Of a stretch of 64,000 nucleotides of DNA, positions 27,001 to 36,697 are shown one piece after another. The translations under genes were made by a program, and so were the position numbers. The notes beneath the pieces were generated by a model, which worked only from the letters and a program-made list of their open reading frames with translations, was not told where the DNA came from and ran no database searches. The first letter of the stretch is position 1. The number at the start of each line of letters is the position of its first letter. Origin of the DNA: Weeksella virosa DSM 16922. GTDB taxonomy: Bacteria; Bacteroidota; Bacteroidia; Flavobacteriales; Weeksellaceae. The stretch is from the NCBI RefSeq assembly GCF_000189415.1, contig NC_015144.1, positions 1,059,501 through 1,123,500 on the forward strand, in the 5' to 3' direction.

Positions 27001-28611
27001 ATGCAAAAAATATTTACAGTAGGATTAGGGCTTTTTTGTACGTTTTTAACTGCACAAGAATTGGTTTTTGTCGAGTTCAAGGATAAACCACAAGCAACTG
27101 TTTCACTTGCTCAACCACTAAGCATTCTTTCTCAAGACGCGTTGGACAGACGAAACAAAAGAGGAGTGAATCTCGATGAGCGAGATGTACCGTTGGAGGT
27201 TACCTATGTACAACAAGTGAAAAAAAATTTTCCGATTTTAGGTCACTCTAAATGGCTCAATGGAGTAGTAGTAAATGCGAAATCTGAGCAGGATATTCTT
27301 ACTCTTTCTCAATTACCTTTTGTGAATAAAGTAGAGACCTTTGTTCAAAATCCCAAAGCAGTACGAACCGAAAATAAAGTTTCAAAATTTACGGTTTCTA
27401 CAAGAAATCTAGACAGAACCAAAGCGCATGTTTCGGATGAGTTTATTCAACAATTGAATCTACAAGTATTGCATAATCAAGGATTTACAGGTAAAAATGT
27501 AAAACTAGCTGTGATTGATGCGGGCTTTCCTTATGTAAATACCATGCAAGCTTTTGCAAATAGTAGAAATAATGGTAGAATAAAATTTACGTATGATTTT
27601 GTTACCAAAAGCACCGATGTTTATAATGTAAACTCTAATGACCATGGAACAATGGTTTTGAGTAATATTGCTGCAAAAACTCCAGAATATACGGGCACAG
27701 GTTACGATGCCGATTTGTATCTATTTCGCACAGAAGATGCTGCAACAGAGACACCCTTAGAAATGGTTTATTGGGTAATGGCAGCAGAAAAAGCCGATAG
27801 TTTAGGAGTAGATATCATCAACACTTCCTTGGGTTATTATGAGTTCGACGATGCCCGCTATAATTATTCTACAGACGATTTGGATGGCAAAACAACCTAC
27901 ATCACTCGAGGCGCAAATATCGCAGCAGAGAAAGGTATGATTTTGGTGATTTCTGCCGGGAATGAACGCTCTTCTCCTTGGGGGAAAATTTCTGCTCCAG
28001 CAGATGCACATAATGTTTTATCAATTGGTGCTGTCGATTTGCAAGGGAATATTGCGTATTTCTCATCCTATGGGCCCACGGCCGATAATCGCATAAAACC
28101 TGATGTGGTCGCTCTAGGTGTTTCGGTGCCGGTCTATAATTATGGATGGTGGGGCGAGGAAATAGTACGGAATAACGGGACATCCTTTTCTTCTCCGATA
28201 ACGGCAGGTGCAGTAGCATCATTGATTCAGAAATATGAAAAATTTACAGTAGCACAAATCATAGAAGCTGTTCACCAAGCAGGAAATCGTTTTCAAAATC
28301 CGAACAACGATTACGGACATGGAATACCAGATTTTGCAAAAATAATGCACTATTTAGATGAAAATCTTTCGACAAGCGTTTTTGCAAATCAAAATCTAGA
28401 AATTTACCCAAATCCGACCAAAGATTGGTTAATTATAAAGTCGGCTACATCGATCAATCGTTTAGAGATTTTGGATACGAATGGACGCGTTGTACGAGCA
28501 TATTCTAAGAAGAACACTATTTCTCTGAAAAGTCTTTTGAAAGGAGTTTATTTCGTGAAGATTTATTTTTCAGATGGTAAGGCAGTTACTCAAAAAATTA
28601 TTAAACAATAA
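27001..28611 (+). CDS. Subtilisin-like serine protease with T9SS sorting domain
   Basis: A 536-residue S8-family protease. After a signal peptide (cut near TAQ) comes a propeptide-like region to about 130, then the catalytic triad D173 (AVIDAGF), H215 (NDHGTMV) and S395 (NGTSFSSP), with the oxyanion-region VISAGNE. The last 75 residues form a T9SS sorting domain (IYPNPTKDWLIIKS, GRVVRAY, LKGVYFVKIYF). It should be an extracellular or surface protease. It follows the sigma/membrane-protein pair by about 30 bp and may be in the same transcript. Confidence 0.94.
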   Translation: MQKIFTVGLGLFCTFLTAQELVFVEFKDKPQATVSLAQPLSILSQDALDRRNKRGVNLDERDVPLEVTYVQQVKKNFPILGHSKWLNGVVVNAKSEQDILTLSQLPFVNKVETFVQNPKAVRTENKVSKFTVSTRNLDRTKAHVSDEFIQQLNLQVLHNQGFTGKNVKLAVIDAGFPYVNTMQAFANSRNNGRIKFTYDFVTKSTDVYNVNSNDHGTMVLSNIAAKTPEYTGTGYDADLYLFRTEDAATETPLEMVYWVMAAEKADSLGVDIINTSLGYYEFDDARYNYSTDDLDGKTTYITRGANIAAEKGMILVISAGNERSSPWGKISAPADAHNVLSIGAVDLQGNIAYFSSYGPTADNRIKPDVVALGVSVPVYNYGWWGEEIVRNNGTSFSSPITAGAVASLIQKYEKFTVAQIIEAVHQAGNRFQNPNNDYGHGIPDFAKIMHYLDENLSTSVFANQNLEIYPNPTKDWLIIKSATSINRLEILDTNGRVVRAYSKKNTISLKSLLKGVYFVKIYFSDGKAVTQKIIKQ

Positions 28612-28632
28612 ATTTTATACTCACAGAAAATG

Positions 28633-28659
28633 AAACAGTACTTTTGTACTGTTTTTTTT
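28633..28659 (+). terminator. Terminator after the protease gene
   Basis: AACAGTAC (28634-28641), TTTT loop, GTACTGTT (28646-28653), then a T-run. Confidence 0.88.
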
Positions 28660-28892
28660 TACTAAGAAACAAAGATTTTTTATTCATCGATTAATCAAAC
28701 TATACTAAGAGATCAGAATAATGTTAGCATTGCTAAGGGGATTATACCGAGACTAATAATAAAATACACAAAATGTTTTGATGATGGATAAACCTCAACA
28801 AAAGAATCTTAATTTCATCCTAGAAATATATAGTAATAGATGAAGTTAATTTATTCTTAAAGAGTAGAATACAAGGGATCTTAGAAAACAAC

Positions 28893-28929
28893 AAAAACTC
28901 GTACATCTTTATAAGAAATACGAGTTTTA
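28893..28929 (-). terminator. Terminator of tRNA-Pro
   Basis: AAAACTCGTA and TACGAGTTTT arms (28894-28903 and 28919-28928); read on the minus strand the second arm runs into Ts, just after the tRNA 3' end. Confidence 0.75.
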
Positions 28930-28933
28930 ATTG

Positions 28934-29008
28934 TCGGGGTGGCAGGATTCGAACCTGCGACCTCCTGGTCCCAAACCAGGCGCGATGACCGGGCTACGCT
29001 ACACCCCG
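28934..29008 (-). tRNA. tRNA-Pro (anticodon TGG)
   Basis: A 75-nt cloverleaf on the minus strand: acceptor CGGGGTG/CACCCCG, anticodon stem CCTGG/CCAGG around TTTGGGA with anticodon TGG, and T-arm GCAGG TTCGAAT CCTGC. The 3' CCA is not encoded. It has a consensus promoter upstream and a hairpin downstream. Confidence 0.96.
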
Positions 29009-29032
29009 ATTGATTGTAGTGCGTTTGAGTTT

Positions 29033-29063
29033 GCAAATATAAGACTGATTTTTATAAAAACAA
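29033..29063 (-). promoter_or_regulatory. Promoter of tRNA-Pro
   Basis: On the minus strand: TTG (29063-29061), 20-bp spacer, TATATTTG (29040-29033), about 25 bp before the tRNA. Confidence 0.7.
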
Positions 29064-29241
29064 GAAAATTTTAGATAAAATTACATTTATTTTTTTATGT
29101 AACTGATAAACAAACTATTATCGAAAAAAAATGGTGACCAAATCAGTATTTTATCAGTATCCTTTTGTCTAGATAAATCATTCATCAAATTCAAATACTA
29201 AAAACAAGTTTTCTTACCTTTAGCAATTATAATTATAGCAC

Positions 29242-30666
29242 ATGAGTCGAAAAGAAGAATCCAATCAAACATCAAGCTTAGTTCGTGGACTGACCAATCG
29301 GCATATTCAGCTCATTGCCTTGGGCGGTGCAATTGGCACAGGATTATTTTTGGGAATCGGGCAAGCTGCAGTTTTAGCTGGTCCTTCTGTAATTTTGGGG
29401 TATGCAATGGCTGGGGTTATTGCTTTTTTTATCATGCGTCAGTTGGGCGAAATGGTCGTACAAGAACCTGTCTCTGGTAGCTTTAGTTATTTCGCTTATA
29501 AATATTGGGGAAATTTCCCAGGCTTTGCATCTGGTTGGAATTATTGGATTCTCTACATTCTGGTAAGTATGGCAGAACTTACAGCCATCGGTCATTATGT
29601 ACATTTTTGGTGGCCAGAAATTCCGCTTTGGGTATCGAGCTTATTTTTCTTTTTGGTCATTACAGTACTCAATTTGGCTTCTGTAAAAGTCTATGGTGAA
29701 ACTGAATTCTGGTTTTCTATCATCAAAGTCATTGCAATTATTGCGATGATAATTTTTGGCACATATTTATTATTAAGTGGTACTGGAGGAGAAAATGCAA
29801 CGATAGAAAACTTATGGAATAATGGAGGTTTCTTCCCGAAAGGTCTTTTTAATCATTCAGAAAATCACTATACAGGTTTGTTTGCTGCTATGGCACTTAT
29901 TATGTTTTCTTTCGGAGGACTCGAATTAATCGGTATTACTGCTGCTGAAGCAAAAAATCCAGAAAAAACAATCCCAAAAGCAACTAACCAAGTGATTTAT
30001 AGGATATTAATTTTCTATGTAGGAGCTCTAATTATATTATTTTCGTTGAGTCCTTGGGCAGAAATAGATAAAGATTCAAGTCCATTTGTGATGGTTTTTA
30101 AGAATTTAGATGGTTTCGAGTTGGATCTTTTTGGGCACACTATTAGTTTTACCAAACTGATCGCAAATGCACTAAATATCATTGTTTTAACGGCAGCTCT
30201 TTCGGTCTATAACAGTAGTGTTTATAGTAATAGTCGAATGCTTTTTGGGTTGGCCGAACAAGGAAATGCCCCTAAAGCTTTACTAAAACTAAACAAGAAT
30301 CATGTGCCAATAAATGCAATTTTGGTTTCATCTTGTTTTGCGGCAATTTGCATTATCATCAATAAAGTTATACCAGAAAAAGCATTAGAATATCTTATGT
30401 CTCTGGTTGTCTCTGCGTTGATTATCAATTGGTTGATGATAAGTTATACCCATCTAAAATTTAGGAAAAATAAAGTAAACAATCACATAGAAACAAAATT
30501 TCCATCAATATTTTATCCAATCTCTAATTATATTTCTATTGTATTTCTACTAACGATTTTAGTACTGATGACCCTGACTGGGATGCATGTTCCAGTAATT
30601 TTAATTCCAATTTGGATAGGAATTTTATTTGTATTCTATAAATTTTATAAGGGTAAAAAATCTTAA
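29242..30666 (+). CDS. Amino-acid permease (APC superfamily)
   Basis: A 474-residue protein with about twelve hydrophobic segments. The first half has the amino-acid transporter pattern GLTNRHIQLIALGGAIGTGLF (16-36) and GPSVILGYAMAG (residues about 47-58), followed by GEMVVQEPVSGSF, all typical of the proton-coupled AAT family. Substrate is not readable from sequence. Its stop overlaps the convergent thioredoxin stop by four bases. Confidence 0.92.
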   Translation: MSRKEESNQTSSLVRGLTNRHIQLIALGGAIGTGLFLGIGQAAVLAGPSVILGYAMAGVIAFFIMRQLGEMVVQEPVSGSFSYFAYKYWGNFPGFASGWNYWILYILVSMAELTAIGHYVHFWWPEIPLWVSSLFFFLVITVLNLASVKVYGETEFWFSIIKVIAIIAMIIFGTYLLLSGTGGENATIENLWNNGGFFPKGLFNHSENHYTGLFAAMALIMFSFGGLELIGITAAEAKNPEKTIPKATNQVIYRILIFYVGALIILFSLSPWAEIDKDSSPFVMVFKNLDGFELDLFGHTISFTKLIANALNIIVLTAALSVYNSSVYSNSRMLFGLAEQGNAPKALLKLNKNHVPINAILVSSCFAAICIIINKVIPEKALEYLMSLVVSALIINWLMISYTHLKFRKNKVNNHIETKFPSIFYPISNYISIVFLLTILVLMTLTGMHVPVILIPIWIGILFVFYKFYKGKKS

Positions 30667-30953
30667 TGTTGTTGAATTACTTGGAGTAAGCTTTCTTTGT
30701 TTCGTGCACCACTCTCTTTCCAGACTTGTTGTCCATTTCTAAAAAGAATAAACGTGGGAACGCCTTGTACACGATATCTTGCGGCAAGTGCCTGGTTTTT
30801 ATCAATGTCTATTTTTATAATTTTTACCCCGTCTTTTACTTCTTCTTTTAGTTGTTCTAGAATGGGGTGCATCATTTGGCAAGGGCCACACCAAGTAGCA
30901 AAAAAGTCAACCAAAACTTTTTCATTACTATTAATGATTTCATTAAAAGTCAT
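30663..30953 (-). CDS. trxA: Thioredoxin
   Basis: A 96-residue thioredoxin with active-site W21-C-G-P-C25 and the conserved cis-Pro segment GVPTFILFRNG. It is slightly short at the N-terminus compared with E. coli TrxA. It is a general disulfide reductase in the cytosol. It converges on the permease gene with a four-base overlap. Confidence 0.92.
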   Translation of the reverse strand: MTFNEIINSNEKVLVDFFATWCGPCQMMHPILEQLKEEVKDGVKIIKIDIDKNQALAARYRVQGVPTFILFRNGQQVWKESGARNKESLLQVIQQH

Positions 30954-31030
30954 GATTTTGTATTTTTTAAATGATTATTTTTTAGATAAATTACAATTTT
31001 TATTCCGATTTTGATAATAATAAGGTACAA

Positions 31031-31061
31031 AAAACCACTCTAATTGATTATTAAAGTGGTT
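31031..31061 (-). terminator. Terminator of lepA
   Basis: On the minus strand, AACCACT (31061-31055) pairs with AGTGGTT (31039-31033), followed by Ts. It lies 20 bp after the lepA stop. Confidence 0.8.
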
Positions 31062-31084
31062 GATATATTGGGGGAAAAACTTTT

Positions 31085-32881
31085 TTAGTCGTTTAACTTC
31101 AATACGGCCAAGAATGCTGATTGTGGAACTTCTACTCGTCCAATCTGACGCATTCTTTTCTTTCCTGCTTTTTGTTTTTCTAATAACTTACGCTTACGAG
31201 AGATATCACCACCATAACACTTTGCAGTAACATCTTTTCGGAGGGCCTTGATCGTTTCTCGAGCAATGATTTTCGCACCAATTGCTGCCTGAATCGGAAT
31301 ATCAAACTGCTGACGAGGGATTAATTCTTTCAATTTTTCACACATCTTCTTACCAATAGTATAGGCATTGTCTATGTGAATGAGTGCAGAAAGTGCGTCT
31401 ACAATTTCTCCGTTAATCATCACGTCTACTTTTACCAATTTAGAGGCTTTCATACCCGATGGAGTATAATCGAATGATGCATAACCTTTCGAAATCGATT
31501 TTAGACGATCGTAAAAATCAAAAACAACTTCTGCCAAAGGCATATCAAAAACCAATTCTACCCGATGCTGAGTCAAGTAATTTTGCGAAGTTAATTCGCC
31601 TCTTTTCTCGATACATAAACTCATTACTGGACCAACAAACTCAGATTTTGTAATAATCGAAGCTTTGATATATGGTTCTTCTACACGATTGAGACCTGTC
31701 GGATCTGGAAGTTCAGAAGGGTTATGTACCGGTATCATTACGGTAGGATTTTTCTCTAAATATGCTTCATACGATACGTTTGGTACAGTAGTAATTACGG
31801 TCATATTGAATTCTCGTTCCAAGCGCTCTTGAATGATTTCTAGGTGCAACATTCCTAAGAATCCACAGCGGAAACCAAATCCCAAGGCTGCAGAAGACTC
31901 TGCCTCATAAGTAAGAGAAGCGTCGTTTAGTCGGAGTTTCTCGATAGAAGCACGTAGTTCTTCGTAATCCTCCGTATCTACAGGATAAATCCCTGCGAAA
32001 ACCATTGGCTTCACCTCTTCGAAACCATCAATTGGCTCGGCAGCAGGATTTTCTGTCAAAGTAATTGTATCACCAACTTTTACCTCAGAAGCCGTTTTTA
32101 TACCCGAAATGATATATCCAACATCTCCTGTTTTGATGATTTTTTTCTCAACCTGGGTGAGCTTTAAAGTTCCAATCTCATCGGCATGGTATTTTCTGCC
32201 GGTTGCCATAAACTTTACTTCATCACCTTTTCTTATTTCTCCATTTACTACTTTGTAGAAAGCTTCTATTCCACGGAAAGGATTATACACAGAATCGAAA
32301 ATCAACGCTTGTAAGGGTGCGTTTGGATCCCCTTGCGGAGCAGGAATGCGTTCTATAATTGTGTGTAGAAGTTCTTCTACTCCTTCACCAGTTTTTCCAC
32401 TTACGCGTAAAACATCGCTAGGATCGCAACCAATTAAATCGACAATATCATCGGTTACTTCTTCTGGATTAGCAGAAGGTAAATCTATTTTATTTAGTAC
32501 CGGGATGATTTCTAGATCATTTTCCAACGCCAAATATAGGTTAGAAATGGTTTGTGCCTGTATGCTTTGTGCCGCATCTACGATAAGTAGAGCACCTTCA
32601 CAAGCTGCAATAGAACGAGAAACTTCGTATGAGAAGTCCACGTGTCCTGGCGTATCAATAAGGTTTAGAATATAGGTTTCACCATCTTTTTCATACTCCA
32701 TCTGGATCGCATGAGATTTGATGGTAATCCCACGTTCTCGTTCCAAATCCATATCGTCTAGGGTCTGACTTTGCAACTCACGATCGGTAACGGTTTTTGT
32801 TACTTGTAATAAACGGTCGGCCAGGGTACTTTTTCCATGGTCGATGTGAGCGATAATACAAAAATTACGGATATTCTTCAT
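31085..32881 (-). CDS. lepA: Elongation factor 4 (LepA)
   Basis: A 598-residue translational GTPase of normal length. G1 is AHIDHGKST near the N-terminus, G2 RERGITI, G3 DTPGH, G4 NKID, and the LepA-specific C-terminal domain ends with [21 protein letters not shown] split across about 545-570. It promotes back-translocation or ribosome biogenesis at the membrane. Single gene with its own promoter and terminator. Confidence 0.97.
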   Translation of the reverse strand: MKNIRNFCIIAHIDHGKSTLADRLLQVTKTVTDRELQSQTLDDMDLERERGITIKSHAIQMEYEKDGETYILNLIDTPGHVDFSYEVSRSIAACEGALLIVDAAQSIQAQTISNLYLALENDLEIIPVLNKIDLPSANPEEVTDDIVDLIGCDPSDVLRVSGKTGEGVEELLHTIIERIPAPQGDPNAPLQALIFDSVYNPFRGIEAFYKVVNGEIRKGDEVKFMATGRKYHADEIGTLKLTQVEKKIIKTGDVGYIISGIKTASEVKVGDTITLTENPAAEPIDGFEEVKPMVFAGIYPVDTEDYEELRASIEKLRLNDASLTYEAESSAALGFGFRCGFLGMLHLEIIQERLEREFNMTVITTVPNVSYEAYLEKNPTVMIPVHNPSELPDPTGLNRVEEPYIKASIITKSEFVGPVMSLCIEKRGELTSQNYLTQHRVELVFDMPLAEVVFDFYDRLKSISKGYASFDYTPSGMKASKLVKVDVMINGEIVDALSALIHIDNAYTIGKKMCEKLKELIPRQQFDIPIQAAIGAKIIARETIKALRKDVTAKCYGGDISRKRKLLEKQKAGKKRMRQIGRVEVPQSAFLAVLKLND

Positions 32882-32900
32882 GTTCTATTTCTCGAATAGG

Positions 32901-32930
32901 CAAAAATAATCTTTTCTCAGCAGACTACAA
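32901..32930 (-). promoter_or_regulatory. Promoter of lepA
   Basis: On the minus strand: TTG (32930-32928), 19-bp spacer, TATTTTTG (32908-32901); a full consensus match 20 bp before the ATG. Confidence 0.75.
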
Positions 32931-33147
32931 GATTTTTAAGATAATTCCGTACAAACTTATTTTTTATTTTATCAAATAAGTTAATTTGTTGGCTTTTGGT
33001 AGGATATAATTCTTAGAAATAGAAAATTTTTTATCAATAATCTATGATTTTTTGCTCTGTTGACTAAGTTTTTTGTTCTGGATATTTTCTAACTCGAAGA
33101 ATAGTTCCGTATTTTTAGCACATTATCCAATCAAAATAATTTATAAG

Positions 33148-33618
33148 ATGATCGAACCAAAACCTTTGCAGGCAGTAAAAGCATTTCATACTACTTTTCA
33201 GCATCCAATTCTAGAGAAACCTCAAATACCGTCAGCGGATCGTTGTCAATTGCGTTTGGCTTTGTTAACTGAAGAGTTGGCAGAGTTGCAACAAGCGATT
33301 GATAAAAAAGATTTAGTGGAAATTGCTGATGCTTTTTGCGATTTGCAATATGTACTTTCTGGGGCTATTTTAGAGTTTGGATTGCAAGGAAAGTTTTATG
33401 AATTGTTTGAAGAAGTGCAACGATCGAATATGAGTAAAGCTTGTAAAACTGAAGAAGAAGCGAAAGAAACTCAGCAATATTATTACGATAAAGACAAGAC
33501 AGAAAGTTATTATAAAGAGAAAGATGGTTTGTTTTTGGTCTATCGGAAAGATGATCATAAAACGTTGAAATCGGTGAACTATTCTCCTGCCAATCTACAA
33601 GAAATATTAGATAAATAA
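33148..33618 (+). CDS. MazG-like nucleotide pyrophosphohydrolase
   Basis: About 156 residues, all-alpha NTP-PPase fold. The metal-binding pattern is visible as LLTEELAEL (residues 32-40) with a second acidic pair in EIADAFCDLQYV. This resembles phosphoribosyl-ATP pyrophosphohydrolase-like/MazG-like proteins that hydrolyse non-canonical NTPs. The ATG at 33148 starts the conserved part; the upstream extension of the frame reads through promoter DNA. Confidence 0.82.
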   Translation: MIEPKPLQAVKAFHTTFQHPILEKPQIPSADRCQLRLALLTEELAELQQAIDKKDLVEIADAFCDLQYVLSGAILEFGLQGKFYELFEEVQRSNMSKACKTEEEAKETQQYYYDKDKTESYYKEKDGLFLVYRKDDHKTLKSVNYSPANLQEILDK

Positions 33619-33629
33619 TAAAGATACTA

Positions 33630-34139
33630 TTGAAAATAAATGAGATAAAATCGTGGTTGCCACAAGTTGTCTACCTTGTACTTTTTGTGGTTTTTTCTGG
33701 GTTGTTTATTCAGCAATCCATCGTCTTGCTAACGCCGTATTCATCCTTTTATCATAGCAGTGGGATGATAGAGAAACAAGGGGAATATCGTGCAGAGAAA
33801 ATCAATAAAAATAGATCGTTGAGTTATCCAGTGAAGTACATAAAGTTTTGGCACAACGACACAATTTATGCTTATAAAAATAATAGTTTTCTGCTCCAAC
33901 TAATTGATGAAAATAAACCTCTAACGGTTTATCATAAAGGGATGGATGACAAACAATCGGTGGTGGATATTGTACAAATAATCCAAAATAATGAAAAAAT
34001 TTTTCGTCGATATCATCATAAAAGCAGCGATATTTTTTTAGTTGTTTTTTATGCGATGGGTGTGATTGCTGCGAGCGTTTTGGGGTATAGAAGATGGGCA
34101 AAAAAGAAAAAGCAAACCCAAGAGGATTTGCTTTGTTAG
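33630..34139 (+). CDS. Membrane protein with DUF3592-like layout
   Basis: A 169-residue protein with one helix near 11-33 and another near 134-152, enclosing a beta-rich section. That layout resembles small DUF3592 proteins, but the match is weak. It starts with TTG at 33630; no nearby in-frame ATG. It lies 11 bp after the MazG-like gene, so they are probably co-transcribed. Confidence 0.6.
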   Translation: MKINEIKSWLPQVVYLVLFVVFSGLFIQQSIVLLTPYSSFYHSSGMIEKQGEYRAEKINKNRSLSYPVKYIKFWHNDTIYAYKNNSFLLQLIDENKPLTVYHKGMDDKQSVVDIVQIIQNNEKIFRRYHHKSSDIFLVVFYAMGVIAASVLGYRRWAKKKKQTQEDLLC

Positions 34140-34170
34140 TGGTTTTGTTTTTTTACTAGAATATAAGTTT

Positions 34171-34989
34171 TTATTCGAAAGAATTTTTTTCTTCTTCTCG
34201 AGAAGTAACCGATTTGTCTTCGGCGAATCCGGCTTTCCAATACGAATAGGCATAGAGTTCGTCTCTGGTCCAACCTAACTCTTTTCTAAAATAATTTCTC
34301 AGTACTTTTACCGTAGAGAATTCGGCAGCAACATATGCAAATTTGTTTTCGATGCTCGGTATTGTGTGTTGTTGAGCGATTTTTGCTAATTCACTTCCTT
34401 TTTCTGGATGTAGATTGTGCAACCATTTTATAGTTATACCATCTGGTTTTTGTAAATTTTGCTCATCTTCTTTGGTAGGAGTTTCGAGCAGTACAATACC
34501 TTTTGCATCTTGTGGTAAAGATTCTAATATAGAGGCAATTACCGGAATGGCTGTGGCATCGCCAATCAAGAAATACCAATCTGCTGGTGGGCATAATTCT
34601 GTTTTTTGCGCTTTCATCACCACACCGATTTTATCTCCTTTTTCGGCATGAATAGCCCAAGCCGAAGCAGGTCCGTTTTCGCCATGATGTACAAAATCTA
34701 TCTGCAATTGATTTTTTTCTAGATCGATGTATCGATGCGTATATGTCCGGATGATAGGGCGTAAATGTTCTTCTACAGAAGTATGATCGAACCCCTTCTT
34801 AGTAAGTGTAGGAAAATAAACGCGATCAACTCCTGTGGGCGGAATCATTATTTTGTTATTGACTCCTAAGGTGCAATTAGCATATGGGGAAATATCATCA
34901 CATTGTAAAGTAACCCGGATATAGTGCGGTGTAATATATTCTTTCCCAACCAATTCGAATTCTTTTCTTGCAATTTTTGGCTTGTTCAT
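34171..34989 (-). CDS. Siderophore-interacting ferric reductase
   Basis: A 272-residue SIP-family flavoprotein. The N-terminal half has the FAD barrel with YTHRYID and FVHHGENGPASAWA, and the C-terminal half the NAD(P)H domain with DATAIPVI and YAYSYWKAG. It releases iron from ferric siderophores by reduction in the cytosol. It is the last of five genes in an iron-uptake operon, 6 bp after the binding protein. Confidence 0.92.
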   Translation of the reverse strand: MNKPKIARKEFELVGKEYITPHYIRVTLQCDDISPYANCTLGVNNKIMIPPTGVDRVYFPTLTKKGFDHTSVEEHLRPIIRTYTHRYIDLEKNQLQIDFVHHGENGPASAWAIHAEKGDKIGVVMKAQKTELCPPADWYFLIGDATAIPVIASILESLPQDAKGIVLLETPTKEDEQNLQKPDGITIKWLHNLHPEKGSELAKIAQQHTIPSIENKFAYVAAEFSTVKVLRNYFRKELGWTRDELYAYSYWKAGFAEDKSVTSREEEKNSFE

Positions 34990-34995
34990 AATATA

Positions 34996-35925
34996 TTATT
35001 TTAAGGCATTTTTCACCTCATCCACCATCATTTGTGTAGAAGTTAATCCTCCTCCCGATACGTACCAAACCTGCGGATTTAGGTAAATAATTTTACCATT
35101 TTTATAAGCATTTGTACGCTGAATTAATACGTTTTCTATTTCTTTTTTATTGGTTTCTACACGATTAATCATGGCAGAACGATCGACAATAAATAAGTAA
35201 TCTGGATTTTTGTGTTCGATAAATTCATTAGAGATTGGTTGCCCGTGTGTAGATACCTCCAAGTTTTCGGTGGCTTGTTGCACTCCCAAAACATCATGAA
35301 TAAAGCCAAACCGAGAACCTTTTCCATAGGCACTAAATTTCCCATTATTGTACAATACAATTAGGGCTTTTTTATCATCTTTCGAAAGAATATCTTTTTC
35401 TGTTTGGATTTTGTCTTTTATCTGTTTTACCTTCTCTTCAGTTTCTTTTTCTTTCCCGAATATTTTTCCTAAAGTAAGGGTATTTTTTTCGAAAGAGTTG
35501 AGGTAATCTTTGTAATCAACTTGCATGTAAATTGTAGGTGCAATAGAAGAAAGTTCTTTATAAGCGTCTTGTAATCGATCAGAAATGATGATCAAATCAG
35601 GATTCAAAGCATTTACTTTTTCGTAGTTTGCTTCTTTCACAGAGCCTACATTTTCTATGCTCGAGTCTTGTGCATATTGCTGTAAATGTTCGGGTAAGAA
35701 ATCTTTTGGTATACCGACAATTTTCACACCCAATTGATCCAAAGTTTCGAGCGATCCAATATCAAAAACAACTACCCGCTCTGGATTTTCTTTTACTTGT
35801 GTTGTCCCTAATTCGTGTACAACTTCGATGGTATCGATATTGGCATTGTGGTGTTGTTCATTTTCTTTACAAGCACCAACCAATAAGAGTGTCGTAAGAA
35901 TAGATAAATGTATTAACTTTTTCAT
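34996..35925 (-). CDS. Ferric-siderophore binding lipoprotein
   Basis: A 309-residue substrate-binding protein with a lipobox VGAC (Cys19), of the Fe-siderophore ABC family (COG0614). Central motifs include GSLETLDQLG, NPDLIIISDR and YVSGGGL near the C-terminus. It resembles the FatB/CeuE/YclQ branch, which binds catecholate siderophores or their degradation products, but the ligand is inference. It is downstream of the ATPase gene by 10 bp. Confidence 0.9.
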   Translation of the reverse strand: MKKLIHLSILTTLLLVGACKENEQHHNANIDTIEVVHELGTTQVKENPERVVVFDIGSLETLDQLGVKIVGIPKDFLPEHLQQYAQDSSIENVGSVKEANYEKVNALNPDLIIISDRLQDAYKELSSIAPTIYMQVDYKDYLNSFEKNTLTLGKIFGKEKETEEKVKQIKDKIQTEKDILSKDDKKALIVLYNNGKFSAYGKGSRFGFIHDVLGVQQATENLEVSTHGQPISNEFIEHKNPDYLFIVDRSAMINRVETNKKEIENVLIQRTNAYKNGKIIYLNPQVWYVSGGGLTSTQMMVDEVKNALK

Positions 35926-35935
35926 ATTGAATGTT

Positions 35936-36697
35936 TTATAAATTAAAATAGTTACAAATTCGTTGTCCGTTTCGTTCGATTACTTCAAAATTGAGATCGA
36001 AAATTTCTTTTAGATTTTCGGCAGAAATAACTTCTTCTGTAGGGCCTTTTTTCAGCACTTTACCGTTTTTCAAAGCAATGATATAGTCTGAATAATTCGA
36101 AGCAAAATTGATTTCATGAATCACAATTATCACTGTTTTTCCTTTCTCTTCGACCAAGCGTTTTAGGGTTTTCATTACTTGTACCGAAAGCTTCATATCT
36201 AGATTATTCAGCGGCTCATCGAGCAAAATGTATTCGGTATCTTGGGCAATCACCATTGCAAGAAATGCACGTTGACGCTGTCCACCACTCAATTCATCCA
36301 AATAACAATCTTTGAAATCTTCTAGTGAGCAAAAGGTAATTGCTTCTTGTATTTTTTCGTGATCAATCTGTGTTAATTTGCCTTTAGAGTATGGGAATCG
36401 ACCAAAAGCTACAAGTTCTTCTACCGTTAATCTAAGATCGAGATGATTGGCTTGTTTCAAGAAAGATAAATGTTTGGCTAACTCTTTATTTTTTATTTTG
36501 AAAAGATTTTCTCCATCTAAACTAACCGATCCTTTGTCTTTTTCTATCAGACGGCTAATGATTGATAATAACGTGCTTTTTCCGGCACCATTAGGGCCAA
36601 TTAGCGAGGTGATTTGGTTTTTCGGAATGTCAAATCCTACGCCTTTAAGCACCTCTCGCTTACCAAATTGTTTGTATATATTTTCTACTTTAATCAT
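35936..36697 (-). CDS. Ferric-siderophore ABC transporter ATPase
   Basis: A 253-residue ABC ATPase: Walker A GPNGAGKST (34-42), signature LSGGQ (136-140), Walker B YILLDE (156-161), switch His in VIIVIHE. Its ATG overlaps the preceding permease stop (ATGA). It energises the two FecCD permeases. Confidence 0.95.
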   Translation of the reverse strand: MIKVENIYKQFGKREVLKGVGFDIPKNQITSLIGPNGAGKSTLLSIISRLIEKDKGSVSLDGENLFKIKNKELAKHLSFLKQANHLDLRLTVEELVAFGRFPYSKGKLTQIDHEKIQEAITFCSLEDFKDCYLDELSGGQRQRAFLAMVIAQDTEYILLDEPLNNLDMKLSVQVMKTLKRLVEEKGKTVIIVIHEINFASNYSDYIIALKNGKVLKKGPTEEVISAENLKEIFDLNFEVIERNGQRICNYFNL

